DNA of 64,000 bases. It comes from Edaphochlamys debaryana (taxonomy: Eukaryota > Chlorophyta > Chlorophyceae > Chlamydomonadales). The translations under genes were made by a program, and so were the position numbers. The notes below the pieces were generated by a model. It did not search any database, was not told where the DNA came from, and saw only the letters and a list, made by a program, of their open reading frames with translations. Shown here in pieces: positions 35,927 to 48,018 of this stretch. The stretch spans positions 170,041 through 234,040 of the forward strand of contig JAEHOE010000169.1 of the NCBI GenBank assembly GCA_016858145.1, read 5' to 3'. Each line of letters starts with the position of its first letter. Within the stretch, counting starts at the first letter, position 1.

Positions 35927-38900
35927 TCAAGCCTCCTTTCCGTTGCCATCGCCCCCCTGGCCACCCTCTCTCCCGGTCGCCTCCCCGTCTGCCCCCTGCC
36001 CCTCTCGCACCTCCTGCCCCTCCGCCCCCGCCATCGCAAGCGCTACGGCCGCAGCCGCCTCGGGCGCCGCCTTCTCCCACACATCCCACAGCCCCTCCTT
36101 CCGCGCCGGTGCCGCCTCCTGGTTTGGCCCCAGCGCCTTCTTTGCCTTCCTGGCCTGCCGCTTGGCGCGCCTCGCCTCCCGCGCCTCCTCGTCCTGTTTG
36201 GCCCTACGCGCTGCTGCCTCCACCACTACCGCCATCGCCGGGCCCAGCTGGGAGGGCCCCTGGCCCTGGACCCGTGCAGCGGTCGCACCGGCCGCGTCGG
36301 AAGTGCCCGCGGCCCCGGCCCCGGCCTTGGCGCCGGGTTTCCCCTTGGCCTTGCCCTTGCCGCCGGCTTTCCCGGCGACCGCCGACTGAGGTGCGGTGTT
36401 GGCGGTGTGGGCACTGTCGGGGCCGGTGGCGGCGCCAGCGGCGGAGGGCCCGGGGAAGCCCGAGGGAGGAAAGAGCCAGCGGCGGGGCTTGGCCCCCGGC
36501 TTGCGTCGCTCCAACAGGCGACTGAGGGCCGAGGCCGGGACGGGTTCCGCCTCCGCCGCCCCGGCCCCGTCCCTGGGCTCCTCGCCGGTACCGGCCCCAC
36601 CGGACGCGGAGGCGGAGGCGGAGGCGGAGCCGGGTGCGGGGGCTGAGGCGGGTGCGGAGGCGGGGGCCGAGGGGGAGGCGGCTGCGGGCACGGGCACGGC
36701 CCAGAAGCTTCGGCCGCAGTGTTCGCAGGAGAAGGCGGGGGGCGGCGGGGGCTCGCGCGGCTCGCCCCGGACGAAGACCCTGTTCGGGTCGTAGGGCGGC
36801 GACTGCTGGTATCCCGGCGGGCTGTGCAGGGGCTGCGGCGGGCGGGTGGGATTGGGGCATGGGGAGCTTTAGTTTGGGGGCCGGGTAAGCGGATGGCTTG
36901 TGCAAGCAGAGTTAAGGGGCCCCCGCGGACCCCTGACCTTTGGTGCAAGCGTCTCAGGCGCCCAAAGGCATCCGGACCCCAGCCCCGGCCCCACCTGCTC
37001 GCACGCGAAGCACCTCAGCCCAGGCAGCGCTGCGTAGAGGCGCAGCTGGCGCAGGATCAGGGGGGGCAGCAGCGCATCCAGGGCGGCGTAGCGGACCTGC
37101 GTGGGAGGGTGGGGAGTGGGAGGGCTGAGTGTGGGTGGGGGCCAGGTTGCTGCAACGCAGCTGGGCCCCGCCGAGCTTCCTTCAGGCCCCACCTGCTGCG
37201 GCGTCAGCTCGCGCTTGCCCCAGTTGGAGCGGGTGACGGAGCTGGCCTTCTTGAACTCGGCCGCACCCAGCAGCTCCACCGCCTGGGGGGGGGAGGATGG
37301 GCGGGGAGGAGGCAGGAATTCAGGGGTTGTGCACGGCTAACATCACGAGTCATCAGACCTCAGCATTGATGGGGGCACGGAACCGGGCGGGCTAGCAAGC
37401 CTAAGCGCTGGTACCGATATCCGCAGATGATTCAGGGCCGCAGCTCTGCCCCTCCACAGCCCCCCTCCAGCCCCCCCCCCCCGCCGCCCACCCACCAGGC
37501 TCTGCAGCCCCACTCGATGCCACCCCGCCGCCCGCGCCGCCGCCTGCACGTCCACGATGCGCATGGGCGCCACGCGGCCGCCCAGCAGCTGGGAGAACAT
37601 GCCCGCGTCGGGGCCCTGGGGTTGGGGATGGAGGGGGGAGGGGGGGTGGGGACAGGTGTGTGCGTGTGTGTGCTGACCCTGGCAGGTGTTGCCCCCCAGC
37701 AGCTGGGAGAACATGCCCGCGTCGGGGCCCTGGGGTTGGGGATGGAGGGGGGAGGGGGGGTGGGGACAGGTGTGTGCGTGTGTGTGCTGACCCGGACAGG
37801 TGTTGCCCCCCAGCAGCTGGGAGAACATGCCCGCGTCGGGGCCCTGAGAGGGGGCGGAGGGGGGAGGGAGTGGTGGTGGATGGGTGTGGGATGAGAACAA
37901 GGTGGTTGAATGGCTAGTTGGTTGGTGGACGGGTGGTGGTCAATCCCAAGGCCCGCGGCCCCAGGTGTCCCAGGAAGCTGCCGGGCCACGCTCCAAGGCA
38001 CAGCAGTGGCGTGCCCCGCCGGGAGTCATCTCAAGCGCGTGCGACCTCCCCGAGCCTTCCCCCGACCTCCACGGGTCCACCCAGGCCCTGTCCCAAGGCC
38101 GTCCACAGCCCAGGATACGCCCCCGGATCGGCAGCTCCCACCTGCCAGCCGGCCGCCACCCATGTGATTGCGGGGTCAGCCAGGAGTTGGCACAGGGGGG
38201 AGTCGGGGGCTGGGGGGCGGGGGAATGGCGGGGGGGACCGGGGCACGCGTAGGTGAGCGGTTGGGCCTAGGAGAGAGGACAGAGGAGTCCCCACCTTTGA
38301 GGAACAGAGAACAGCAGGACACGCCTCAGGCAATCTCCTCCTCCCTGTCACTGCCCCCCCCCCACCTGTGGCCTGTGGCTCCATGTGTGCCACGTGGAGT
38401 AGCAGCACCCGACTGGGGGAGGCGATCTGGGGTAGGGTGGGCGGGTGGGCGGGCGGGCGTAGGTTGAATGCTTGCGGGGGGCATCTGTTAGGGTCCGGGA
38501 GCAGGGTCCGGGGCGAGCAATCCCGCTCAGCTCCTCCCTCCCTTCCTCCCTCCCACCTCGCCCTCCACTCACCCAATGCCGCACCTGCACGATGTCCACC
38601 CTCCCCCTCCCCCGGATCTCCCCAGACCTCCCCAGCTACCACCTCCCCTCCCCCCCCCCTCCCCCCACCTGCACCATGGCCACCCTCGACGCCGACCCCG
38701 CCTTAAACGAGGGCGGCCACTCCAAGTCCAGCCCCAGGGCGCAGTCGTCGCCCAGGGAGGAGCGAAGCCATGCCACCGCCAGGCCCACGCTGGGGAGTGG
38801 GGGGGAGAAGCGGGGAGAGGGAGGAGAGGAGGGGGCGGTTGAAGCCGAGCGGGATCGAGGGAGTGGGACGCAGCACCCGCTCCATCCTCTAACCTCCAAC

Positions 38901-41869
38901 CGTTCCCCCACTCAACCCCCCCACCCTCCATCCCCCCACCTGCTAGCCGACTGCACCAGGAGCGCCTCCACGCCCCCCGGCAGATCGAAAGCGGTCACCC
39001 CCGCCAGCGCCTCACGGCCAGACAGCCGGGCAGCGGCGCGCCGGGCGGCCTTGGCCGCCCGCGCCGCCTCCGCCGGCGCCAGCGCCTCCTCCTCCTCCTC
39101 CTCTGCCTCCTCCTCTTCACCCGCCGGGTACCCCTCGCCCTCCGACCCCGCCCCCGACCCCACCCCCTCCTCATCGCTCGACGCAGCCTCGCTCCGGCCC
39201 GCGGCTCGCGGCCCGGCCCGCGGCCCGCCGCGCTGCCGCCCCCTTCCGCCCTTGACTCCCCTCGCTGCAAGCGCCTCCTCCACCGCCTCCGCGGCGGCCC
39301 GGGCCGCGGCCTGCGCCCTCGCCTCTGCGAGCAGGGACTCTGGCGGTTCGGTAGGCTCTGCGGTGCCTTGAGGCTCCAGCAGGCGGAAGAGGGGCGCGAA
39401 GTGGAAGGACAGCGGCACGGAGCCCCACAGCCGCTGCTGCTCCTGCTCCTGCCGATCGCGCTGCTCGGCCTTAGTCAGCGTGGCGGCGGCGGCGGCGGTG
39501 GCGGCGCCGCCGGCGGCGCGGGGTGCTGACGTGGACGCGGGTGCGGGTGCGTCCGGCGCGGTCAGGAGCGGCAGCGGGAAGGAGACGAGGATGCCGGTGC
39601 GGGGGATGCGGGCGCTGGCGGCGGCCTGAGAGGTGGGCAGGGAGGGAGGGGTGGGGCGTAAGAGACGGGGGAGAGGCGCTCGTGGCGGTGGCATGGCATG
39701 GCCAAACGGCTGCCCGCCGGTACGCAGTAGACCGCTTGCAACCTGTAAGGCCGGCCGAACGCGAAACCCCTTCTCCCACCCACCCCACACGCAACACACA
39801 AAGCCGACGTAGGGGCGGCACACGACACACAAAAGACGTACCGAACGCACCTGCTTGCGCTTCCGCTCAAACTTATCCGCAGCAGCAGCAGCCTTTCGGT
39901 CGCGCCGGTCCCGGTCGCCCCCGCGCGTCCTCCCCTCATTCGTCTCCATCCACCCCTGCCATGCAATGGCCTGCTCCAGCAGCCACTGCAGCTTCTCGCC
40001 CGGGTCAGTCGGCTCCGGCCGCCCGGCCCCGCCGCCGCCGCCGGCCTCCCTGCCAGCGGCGGCGGCAGCGCTTGTGCCCGGGCCCTGTGCGTCGTCTGAG
40101 GGATCCTCGCTGTCTGAGTTGCCGCCCCAGGCGAGCGGGCCCGGGCCCGCTGACGTGCTGGGCCCGGACTGGGCCTGGGCCTGGGCCTGCGGGAAGACCT
40201 CGATATCCCAGTCCTGCCCCTGCTCCTGCTCCTGACCGCGCCCTTTCCTTCGCCCTCGCCCTCGCTCTCGGCCCTGTCCCAGATCCGGATCCAGGTCCTG
40301 GCTCTGTCCCGATCCCGGTTCCAGATCCGGTTCCCACGTGAATCCGGTGTCCCAGCCAGACGTCGCACTCTTCCACTTGCGCCTGCTGGCTGGCCCCACG
40401 GCGCCGCCGCCGCGGCCGCTGATGCCGCCGCCGCCGCCGCGCCGCCGAGCGGGAGGCTCGTCCATGTAGCCCCCAACGCTGCCGTACGGCTCATCGACGT
40501 ACCCGCCGTGCGGTCCGGTGCCGTACGCCGCCGCCGAGTCGTCGTCCGGCATGAAGCCGCCCCACCAACCGCCCTGCTCGTCCACACGGGGGCCCCGCCG
40601 GGCCCCGGCTTCCGCCCCCGGCACCGGGCGCGCCCGCGGTGGCACCTCCTCCTCCCCCCAGGCGGCCCACTCCCCCCACTCGTCGGCACCTGCCACCTGG
40701 GTGCCTGGAGGCCCCCCCGAGCGACTGCCCTCGCCCGCGCCCCCGCCGGCGCTCGCGCTGGGGCCATCGTCGGACGGCCGATCGGGCACGCCCCAGGCGG
40801 CGGAGGCGCCGTCAGCAGACGGTTGATCCCGTTCCCGCTGCCGGCCATCGTACGGCGCTATTTCGTACGGCTCCCAGTCCGACTGTGAGCGGAGCGCGCC
40901 GCCAGCTGGGCCGTCCGGGCCGCTGGCAGCGCCGCCGGGGCCCTGCGGCGGCGCCTCGCCGTCCCATGGTTCGGCGTCCGTGTCCGCCCCCGACACGTCA
41001 GCGCCCATGTAACCGCCCAACCGCCACAGATCCTCGTCCCCGGAATCGTGCCCCCGCGCCTCCCGCTGCTCCCACCCGTCTCGCTGGTCCCACGACGCCC
41101 CGGGATGCGGGCCAGAGCCCCTACCGCCGCCCTGGTCTGGCTGCTTGGGCCTCGGCTGTCGCCGCTCCCCGCGAGATCCAGATCTGGATCTAGATCCGGG
41201 TTTGTTGGATTCGAGCGCGCGATCCAGAAAGGATCGGTCGGGGCGCTTGGGGTTGAGCGACTCGATGTCTGCGTCCTCGTAGCCAAAGGCTGACTGATAC
41301 GCGATCTCGTTGAGGACGAGATCCGTGTCGCTCCAGGCCTGGCGGGGCCGGTGGAAGGCCGCCGCCGCCGCCACCGCCTCCTCCATACTGTCCAGCGGGG
41401 CCCGGTCAGCGGCGGCGGGGGGGCCGCCGCTGCCGCTGCCGCTGCTGCCGCCGGCGGGGCTGCCAGCAGCGGGAGGGGTGCTGCCGGAGCTGAGGCTGGG
41501 GCTGGAGCGAATGAGTATGCCGGTATCTGCCTCACCTCCGCCTTCTGTGGGCCCGTTTGGGCCTGATGGGCCGGCGGCGGAGGAGGCAGCCAGGGCGGTA
41601 CGGCGGGCGGGCGGGGCCTGGGCGGGGCCCGGCCTCGACACGTGCGCTGGGGCCGAGGTGGGCGTGCGCCAGCGGAAGCCCTGTGCCGATGCCCCAAAGC
41701 AGGCGGACGGCATCGCGGGCTCGAAAGCGCCGGGACGGCAGCTTGTTGTCGGGTAACAGCTGGCGGGTCCAGGTGTCAACGCTCGAGGGCCGGGGGTATC
41801 GAGGGCGCTGGCCGTGGCTGGCGCAGCCCGAGGGCACGCCGTCCGCGCACCCAACAACGCGCCGCTCAT
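35927..41869 (-). CDS. DEDD-family 3'-5' exonuclease domain protein, large
   Basis: Exons 39851-41869, 38940-39625, 38669-38789, 38366-38426, 38142-38209, 37496-37615, 37193-37282, 36995-37096, 35927-36832; all in phase, 1390 residues. The exonuclease fold (RNase D/WRN type) is at about residues 900-1090: DxE in LGLDLEWPPS, then HVAHMEPQA, ITWVAAGWQGPDAGMFSQLL (likely second Asp), NWGKRELTPQQ, and YAALDALLPP carrying the YxxxD of DEDDy enzymes. Two CxxC pairs follow (LRCFACEQ and FSCEHCGRSF), which may together bind zinc. The first ~870 residues are low-complexity, rich in Gly, Asp, Glu, Arg and Pro, with a possible organelle-type N-terminus (Ala/Arg/Ser-rich, few acids). The C-terminus is Ala/Lys/Glu helical. 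The start is the first ATG of the long frame. The intron at 39626-39850 is 225 bp and open in frame, so its retention would still give protein. Substrate unknown. Confidence 0.88.
37581..37846. repeat. 114-bp tandem repeat, three copies, over an exonuclease exon edge
   Basis: Exact 114-bp period: the word GGGCCCTG starts at 37611, 37725 and 37839. Each unit has the intron 3' end, the acceptor and the first 35 or so exon bases (GPDAGMFSQLLGG). The unit is 38 codons with no stop, so all three copies are open in the gene frame. The rightmost copy is first in gene direction. Confidence 0.95.
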
Positions 41870-42217
41870 CCTCCCTGCGCTCCCAGGCTCTTTCTAAGGG
41901 TTTACAAGAGGTTGGCGGGCGCCATCGCTGCTAGGAGCGCTGTCTCGGCCGGCAATCGTGCCGACAGCGCTGGTTCACAAGCGCGAGAAAGCCCTGCCAA
42001 CGGGCCGGAAAGGATTCATGCTACCGTGTGTATGTTTGTGGCCATGGCGATACAGGTTGGAGCGGCCTCTCAAGCGTCAAGCCCAATCCGCCCGCCCGCA
42101 TTGTGCAAGTGCAAGAGTGCCCGGCCCTAGCTTGAGTTTATCAACAACACCGCTGAGTTACCTATTCAAGTTACAGTTTCCAATTGGTTTGTGAGCACCT
42201 CAGCAACCCAGGCAAAA
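41870..42217. promoter_or_regulatory. Shared divergent promoter, exonuclease / NAA50
   Basis: 348 bp between two start codons on opposite strands. The palindrome CCAATTGG at 42180-42187 gives a CCAAT box on both strands, close to the NAA50 start. The region next to NAA50 is AT-rich. No TATA box is obvious. Confidence 0.5.
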
Positions 42218-44190
42218 ATGGCTAGCGGGAAGCGCGAGCTGCCCGTGTCGTTTGACATTGTTAGGGAGAAGAACCTAGAGCAACTGAAGCTCCTAAACAA
42301 TGTCATCTTTCCCATCAAGTTTCCGGTGCGTCCGGGAGCAGCCGCCCGCGATCCATCGCCGACCGCGCTCCCTGCCGCTGGGCTCAGGTCGCGTATGCCT
42401 CGGATCGCTTGCAGGATGATATGTACCGGCAGTGCATGGCTTGCGGCGACCTCACGCAACTAGGTGCGGCCGCGCCAGCCGTCCCGCCCCTTCACGGCAC
42501 CCACCTCCGCCGCACCCCGACCCCAACCCCTTCACACCATGTAACCACGATTACCCCCCCGTCTTGCAGCCTTCCACAACGACATCCTAGTGGGCGCGAT
42601 AGCGGTCCGCTGCGAGAAGCAGGTGCGAGTGCCGCGTGGCGGGGCCCCGGCCAGAGCCCCGGGGCCTTGGCTGGCCCCACCCCACGGGTGCCCAGGGGGG
42701 ACAACGGCCGCCCGAGGAACGCAGCGCACGCTCCGTGGGGTGCTGTAGGTGCTGGGGCTTCGGACGCCCGCACTCCGCAGGCAGCCCCTCGTGTGTGGCA
42801 ACGCAGCGGCGATGCTGCAAGCACCCCGAAGCGCGCCGAGAAGCACCCCGAAGCGCGCCGAGAAATGCGGGCCCGTGAAGCAGAAACGGAGCCGGAGTTG
42901 CGGCAGATCTCAGCGATGTAGCGGGCGGGTTGTAGTGCCGGCGTGCTTCAGGCCATGTGGTAGGGCCCGATCAGGGCCTGCCTGGCAGCCTATGGGCCTG
43001 CTGGGGCCTGTCTGGGGCACGCGGCCTCCCGTGCAGTGCTCAGGGTGCCGTCGGCGCACACCTGAGGCAGCTGGCCTGGGGTCTCGGGAGCGTCCGCTGG
43101 GAGCTCGCATGGTGGGAGCGGTTGTGGTGTCCGCTAGGGGGCAGAGGGCAGAGGGAGAGGCCGGGTTGCGTCGTTGCCATCTGACCTCAAACCCCTAGCG
43201 CAGCTCTAGAGCCAGGCGAAGAGGCTTTGCGGCGGCCAGGTCCGTTGGGCGCAGCAGCAGCCAAGCGAGGCAAGGCAGGCCATCGAATCGGACGGAGCCA
43301 ACCCCCTAGTCTTTTGGGGCCCTGGGTGGCTTCTGCGATCCTTGCCGCCGCCTCTCCCATCCACCCCTTGACACCCACCCATCAACCTGACCACCCCACC
43401 CGTTACGCCCCTACCTCAGCCCAGCGGCAAGGCCAAGGCCTACATCGCCACGCTGGGGGTGCTGGCGCCCTACCGGGGCTTCGCCATCGGTGAGGGGGCC
43501 GATGATCCTGCCGCGATAGCCCCCGGGAACCCCAGGAGTCGCATGCCCTAGGTCCAGGCCGCCTGGTCCCCAGGGACCTGGGCTGCAGCATGCAGGGCGC
43601 TCGGCGCTCTTAGCGGGTCCGCTCCTGCGGGTCCCCCTCTTGCCGGCTGACGAGGCGGGTCCAGTCCCGCTCTCGCTCAGCCCAGCCCCCCCCCCTGCCC
43701 CCACTTGCCCTCCCGCCTCTGCCCCCTCTGCCCCAACTCCTCTCCCCACAACCCCCAGGCTCCAAGCTGCTGGAGCGGTCCCTGGGCGGGTGCCTGCAGG
43801 ACCCCAACATCGAGGAGGCGTACGTGCACGTGCAGGTGGGGGAAAGGGGGAGGGAAGGGGGGGAGGGAGGGGCACAGTACGTGGGGAGAGGGAGTCGCTG
43901 GGAGGAAGAGGGAAAGGCGGGAGAGAAGATGCGGCACCGCGGGTGAGGAGGGAAGGGGCCCGCGGTGTGGGACAAAGCGGGCAGGCTCTGTGCCCCGGAC
44001 GTGCAAGCCGCAAGCCTTGCCTACCGCACGAACACGCACCCGTGTGTGCCGCGCCCCGCAGGTGGACAACGAGGAGGCCATCCGCTTCTACCAGCGCCAC
44101 GGCTTCACGGCCGGGGAAACCGTCAAGGACTACTACAAGAAGCTGACCCCGCCGGACGCCCTCATCCTCAGCAAGAAGCTGGCGGCGTGA
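42218..44190 (+). CDS. NAA50: N-alpha-acetyltransferase 50 (NatE catalytic subunit)
   Basis: Acetyl-CoA-dependent acetylation of protein N-termini, mainly Met-initiated, on or near ribosomes with NatA. Exons 42218-42325, 42388-42463, 42570-42622, 43420-43489, 43759-43835, 44062-44190; phases agree and give 170 residues against 169 in human. Visible family features: NLEQLKLLNNVIFPIKFP at the N-terminus, DILVGAIAVRCE, the acetyl-CoA loop YIATLGVLAPYRGFAIGSK (Arg-x-x-Gly type, here RGFAIG instead of RRLGIG), the catalytic His in AYVHVQVDNEEA, and YQRHGF followed by VKDYYKKLTPPDA. The start is the only ATG before conserved sequence. It shares a promoter with the exonuclease gene on the other strand. 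The first ~1 kb is mostly intron, with one intron of about 800 bp. Confidence 0.95.
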
Positions 44191-45169
44191 GGGGGAGAAG
44201 GGAGGAGGCGGAGGGGGTGTGGGGGAGGAGCAGGCAGCGCGTGTGTATGGGGTGGGGTTGAGGGTGTGGGGGAAAGCGCGAGGGAAGGGGCTGGCGGGGA
44301 GAAGTAGGGCGCAGGGGCCGGCCGGGTAAGGGGGCGAGGACGCCGAACGGGTGGAGGAAGAAGGAGCGCGAGTTTGGAGTGCATGCCGAAGGCAAGGGTT
44401 GGGGGTTTGGAAGTTGGTACGCAAGCGGGGAGGACTGGGGGTAGCCAGACTGGGAAAGCCGCAGGATTGCAGTTCGGGGTGGAGGGGCGGAGATCTACTG
44501 GACATGTTGAGCCGGGTGGGGTGGCGCGGTCACGTGCACTTGTGACGTGCAGAAGTCCCCGGCCGGGGCGTGCGCCGGGGGCGGACCATGGGCGGAGGGA
44601 AGCTGTAGACGGGCGCTGGTGCTGGAAGGGCGGCGTCATGGAAGGTCCGCTGGGCGATGCGGCTGGAAGGAGCGCCTTTCTGTGTGGTGGGCGTTAAGAT
44701 GGAATTGAGGCCCGATCCGCCTGTTACACACCTGACTAGTTGACTGACCGGAGGCCGATAAGGATCGAGCTGACGTGCGCATGGGCAGTTGCTCACTGCT
44801 GCCACAGCCCCACAATCCCGGACAGCTCTGCACCTCCGTGCTATCCTCTTCATTGGGTGCTCAGCGTCCTCACGACGAGCCGCGCCCGTGCCTTCCCTTA
44901 GGTCTAGTGCAGTGCGCCTGCACGGTCCCAGCCCGGTCCAGCTGGCACGAGGCCGCGAGCCGCACACACTTCGCGACACACATGGCCGCCTGCACATTTG
45001 CCGTGAGTGAGCTACACAAGTGCCCCGAAGTGCCTGCTAACACCTCGGCACTGCCCACCAGCCAAGTAGCAACGTGCAGTGGGGACGCCCAGCTGCATTG
45101 AACTCAGCTCCGGGGCAGGAGCAGCAGGACCGGGCCCAACTGCGCACAGAACAACCAGTCCTAGCCCAC
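44191..45169. other. Convergent intergenic, 3' ends of NAA50 and the F-box gene
   Basis: No gene seen. A minus-strand TGTAA (TTACA on the plus strand near 44725) is a possible F-box gene poly(A) signal. Confidence 0.5.
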
Positions 45170-48018
45170 CTAGCTGGCCAGCACCAGCCCGCTGATCCCG
45201 AACTGCCCCCACTCCGCCATCAGCGCCTCCCGCTCCGCCGCCCAGCCGCTCTTGAGCTTGGCGCCGTGCGCGTGCCGCGTCACCCCCCCGCCCCCGCCGC
45301 CGCCGCCGCCCCGCGCCCGCGCGCCCCCTCCTCCGCCGCCCAGCTGCACCGCCTGCCCCTCCAGCGGCAGTGCGTCCCCGTCCAACCCGAACAGGAGCAC
45401 GGGGGGGCCCGTGGGCCGGCAGCCGGGGGGAGTGCGTGCGGGCACAGCCCCGGCCTGGGGTCGTATGGCGCGGAGGAAGGGACGGGAAGGGATGGGGGGG
45501 GGGCACTGTGGGCACGTGAGGAGTGGTTGTTGGGCAGAAGGGGTGCAAAAGCGGGCGTAAGCAGCAAAAGACGGCACTGGACTCACAGCGCCTCCGCGCC
45601 GGCCGCGCCGGCCTCCGCCGGACGGCGACGAGCCCAGCAGCGCCGCCCCCGCCGCCTGCGGCGTCCCACGCCCGCCACCGCCCCGCCGGCCCCCCACTGC
45701 GGCCTGCATATATCCGCCTGCACCGACGGGGCAGGAACAAGACGTGTTAACAACGCGTAAGAACGGCTCCTTCCGGGCGTCAGCTGCGCTTGAGGCGCGA
45801 ATTGCTTTGAGCGCCCGACTGAGCCGAAAACACTAGGAGCGCCATAGGCAGGAGCGCGCAGTCCCCGGAATGCGGGCCCGGCTGCACATGGTGCCCGTCC
45901 ATGTCCCCCAGCCCCAGATGAGCCCCCTGTGCGCCCCATCGCCTGATCACCGGCTCTGTGCGTGCAGGTTGGGTCAACACCTTTGACATCTGTCTGTCTG
46001 TCTGTGACGAGCGTGGGTCGGGCGGGGCTCACCCGGGGGCGGCGATGTGCCTGAGGTGATGGCCCCATACGAGGGGCGCAGGGGCCCCGTGCTGGGCCCC
46101 GGGCCCGTGCTGGGCCCCGGGCCCATGTCGTAGCTCTTCTGCGCCCGCTTCAGGCGCTGGGCCCCCTTGGCCTGGGGGAGGAGGGCCCGGGACGGGGGGC
46201 AGAGCGGCACAATGTTGTCAGGGTTCGGCTGGCCCCGGCTGCGTGGGGCACTGCAAGGGCGTGGCAGGCTCCCTGCCCCCATGATGCCCCTTGGCACCCC
46301 TGTCCCCCGGGCTTCCTTGCTGCTGCCCCTGCTGCCCCTGCAGCTCCACGCACCGCCTTCTTGGCGGCCTTGCGAGCCGCCTTGTCCTGTTCCTTGTCTC
46401 CGCCCCGGCCGCCGCCCTTCCGCGGGCCGCCCCGGCCGCCGCCCTCCTCCTCCTCCTCGCTCGACTCCGCGCCCTCCTCCCGCTCCTCCTCCTCCGCCCC
46501 TTGGCCGCCCGCCTCCTCTGCCTCCTCGTCCTCGCCGCCGCTCTCCTCTGCGGTCCACGGAGGGCAAAGCAGGCCGGTGCCAAGTCAGCCGCCACAAGCA
46601 ACCACCACAACCGCCCAACACACGCTGAAACCATCCCGTCACCTGTAGTTCATACACCCAAGGCGTCACTCTCCCCCAAAACCCCCACCCCCATTCCACC
46701 CACCCACCCGCGCACGCACGGCACCCCCACCTGAGCTGCCGCAGGAGACCACTCCGAAGCCCCGCCGCCGGGCCGCCGCCGCCTGCGCCGCCAGCGCCTC
46801 CACTGCCGTACGGAGGTAGAAGCGGCTGCGGCAGGTGTCGTGGTACGGCAGCGTCTTGAGTGCTGCCAGGGACACGCCGTACCGGTCGCTGGCCTCCATG
46901 GCGGTTACCAGGCCGTAGCGGGGGTTCTGCGGGGGCAAGGGCGGAGGCCGGGGTTGACCGCGTGGGGGGTCGTGGGGTGAGATATGGTCCCGGCATGCTG
47001 TGGAGCAGGCACTCTTGGGACGCAGCCGCACCTGTGCAGTACCAGTTTGGCTACAGCCCACCACCATCACTCGCACCACCCCCGGTCAACTCCCTGCACA
47101 CCTCCACAACTCGCTCGTCTCAATCCCTGTTCCCGTCCCCGACCCCACCCCCGACGCCCCCTCCCTTGGCCGCCTCCCCGAACCACACGCTGCCTCCGTG
47201 CCCTCATGGCCCCATCCATGCTTAAACACTACCGTACACCCCCGCGGGCCCACCTTGTGCTCGCACGCCTCGCACAGACGGCAGCTCAGCAACCGGAACA
47301 CGTAGGGGCTGGGCTGCCCGCACTCCACACACAGCGAGGCGCGCCGGGAAGAGAAGCCCTCCTGCAGGTGCCGGGGGGGGGAGCACGTGTGTAGAGGGCA
47401 TTGCGGTGGAGCTAGGGCCTGGACGGCTGTGGTGTGGATTCACGTCTGGGGCTGTCGTGAGTGCGGAGTGGGCTAGGGCGGGATGAGGATCGAGTGACGA
47501 CAAGGGGTTAGGCCAGGGCCGAGGTGAGGGGAGCGCGGGCACCGACGATAGCATGGGGATTGTGAAGCCGTGTAGCCCTCACATGCGCCGGTGGGGCCAG
47601 GGAGGGCCTCAGGCAGGCAGGGGCGCACCGGAACCCCCGGATTGGCCCGGACTTGCCTGCCAGCGGACGCCGCGCGGGAAGGGCCCCCACCCCCTCGCCT
47701 CGCACAGCGGCTTCCAGGCCTCATCAGCGAAGGCCGCGGCCCGCAGCGCACGGCAGCAGGCGCCCAGCCGAACTAGCGCCTCAGGGCCGAGCAGGGGCAG
47801 CACCTGTTAGTGGCGGGACGTGGCGAGAGCATGGCCAGGTGACAAGCGTGCGGGACATTGACACACACAAGGGTTCGCGACAGATGACGCGCTGCGCCCG
47901 TAAGACTCACGCTGTTGGCCAGCACCGGAGCCGGGAGCAGCGCGAGCATGTCGACTCCTTCGTAGGGCGCGAGCTCTGGCGCGACCATCGTCGCGAACTC
48001 TGCACACGCTTCCGGCAT
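45170..48018 (-). CDS. F-box protein with XPA-like zinc and DNA-binding segment
   Basis: Exons 47911-48018, 47657-47803, 47254-47361, 46731-46926, 46354-46547, 46033-46171, 45587-45717, 45170-45454; all in phase, 435 residues. The F-box spans exons 1-2 (DMLALLPAPVLANS, then LVRLGACCRALRAAAFADE), so the protein should bind SKP1 and act as a substrate receptor of an SCF ubiquitin ligase. Exon 3 has a C-x2-C...C-x2-C pattern (LCVECGQ, SCRLCEAC). Exon 4 continues RYGLVTAMEASDRYGVSLAA, matching the zinc finger and ITKTEAKxxYLL-like helix of the nucleotide-excision repair factor XPA. This suggests a role in DNA damage recognition, which is inference. An acidic Glu/Gly run and a Gly-rich tail follow. 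The donor after exon 2 is GC (CAG, then GCAAGT). The start is the first in-frame ATG. Confidence 0.82.

Noticed and set aside
38912..41869. Single uninterrupted 985-codon frame for the exonuclease N-terminus
   Set aside because: The 39626-39850 stretch has strong splice sites and a Cys/Val/Arg composition unlike its flanks, so I treat it as an in-frame intron, noting possible retention.
45994..46010. TCTG microsatellite before F-box exon 7
   Set aside because: A short run typical of introns, with no further structure.
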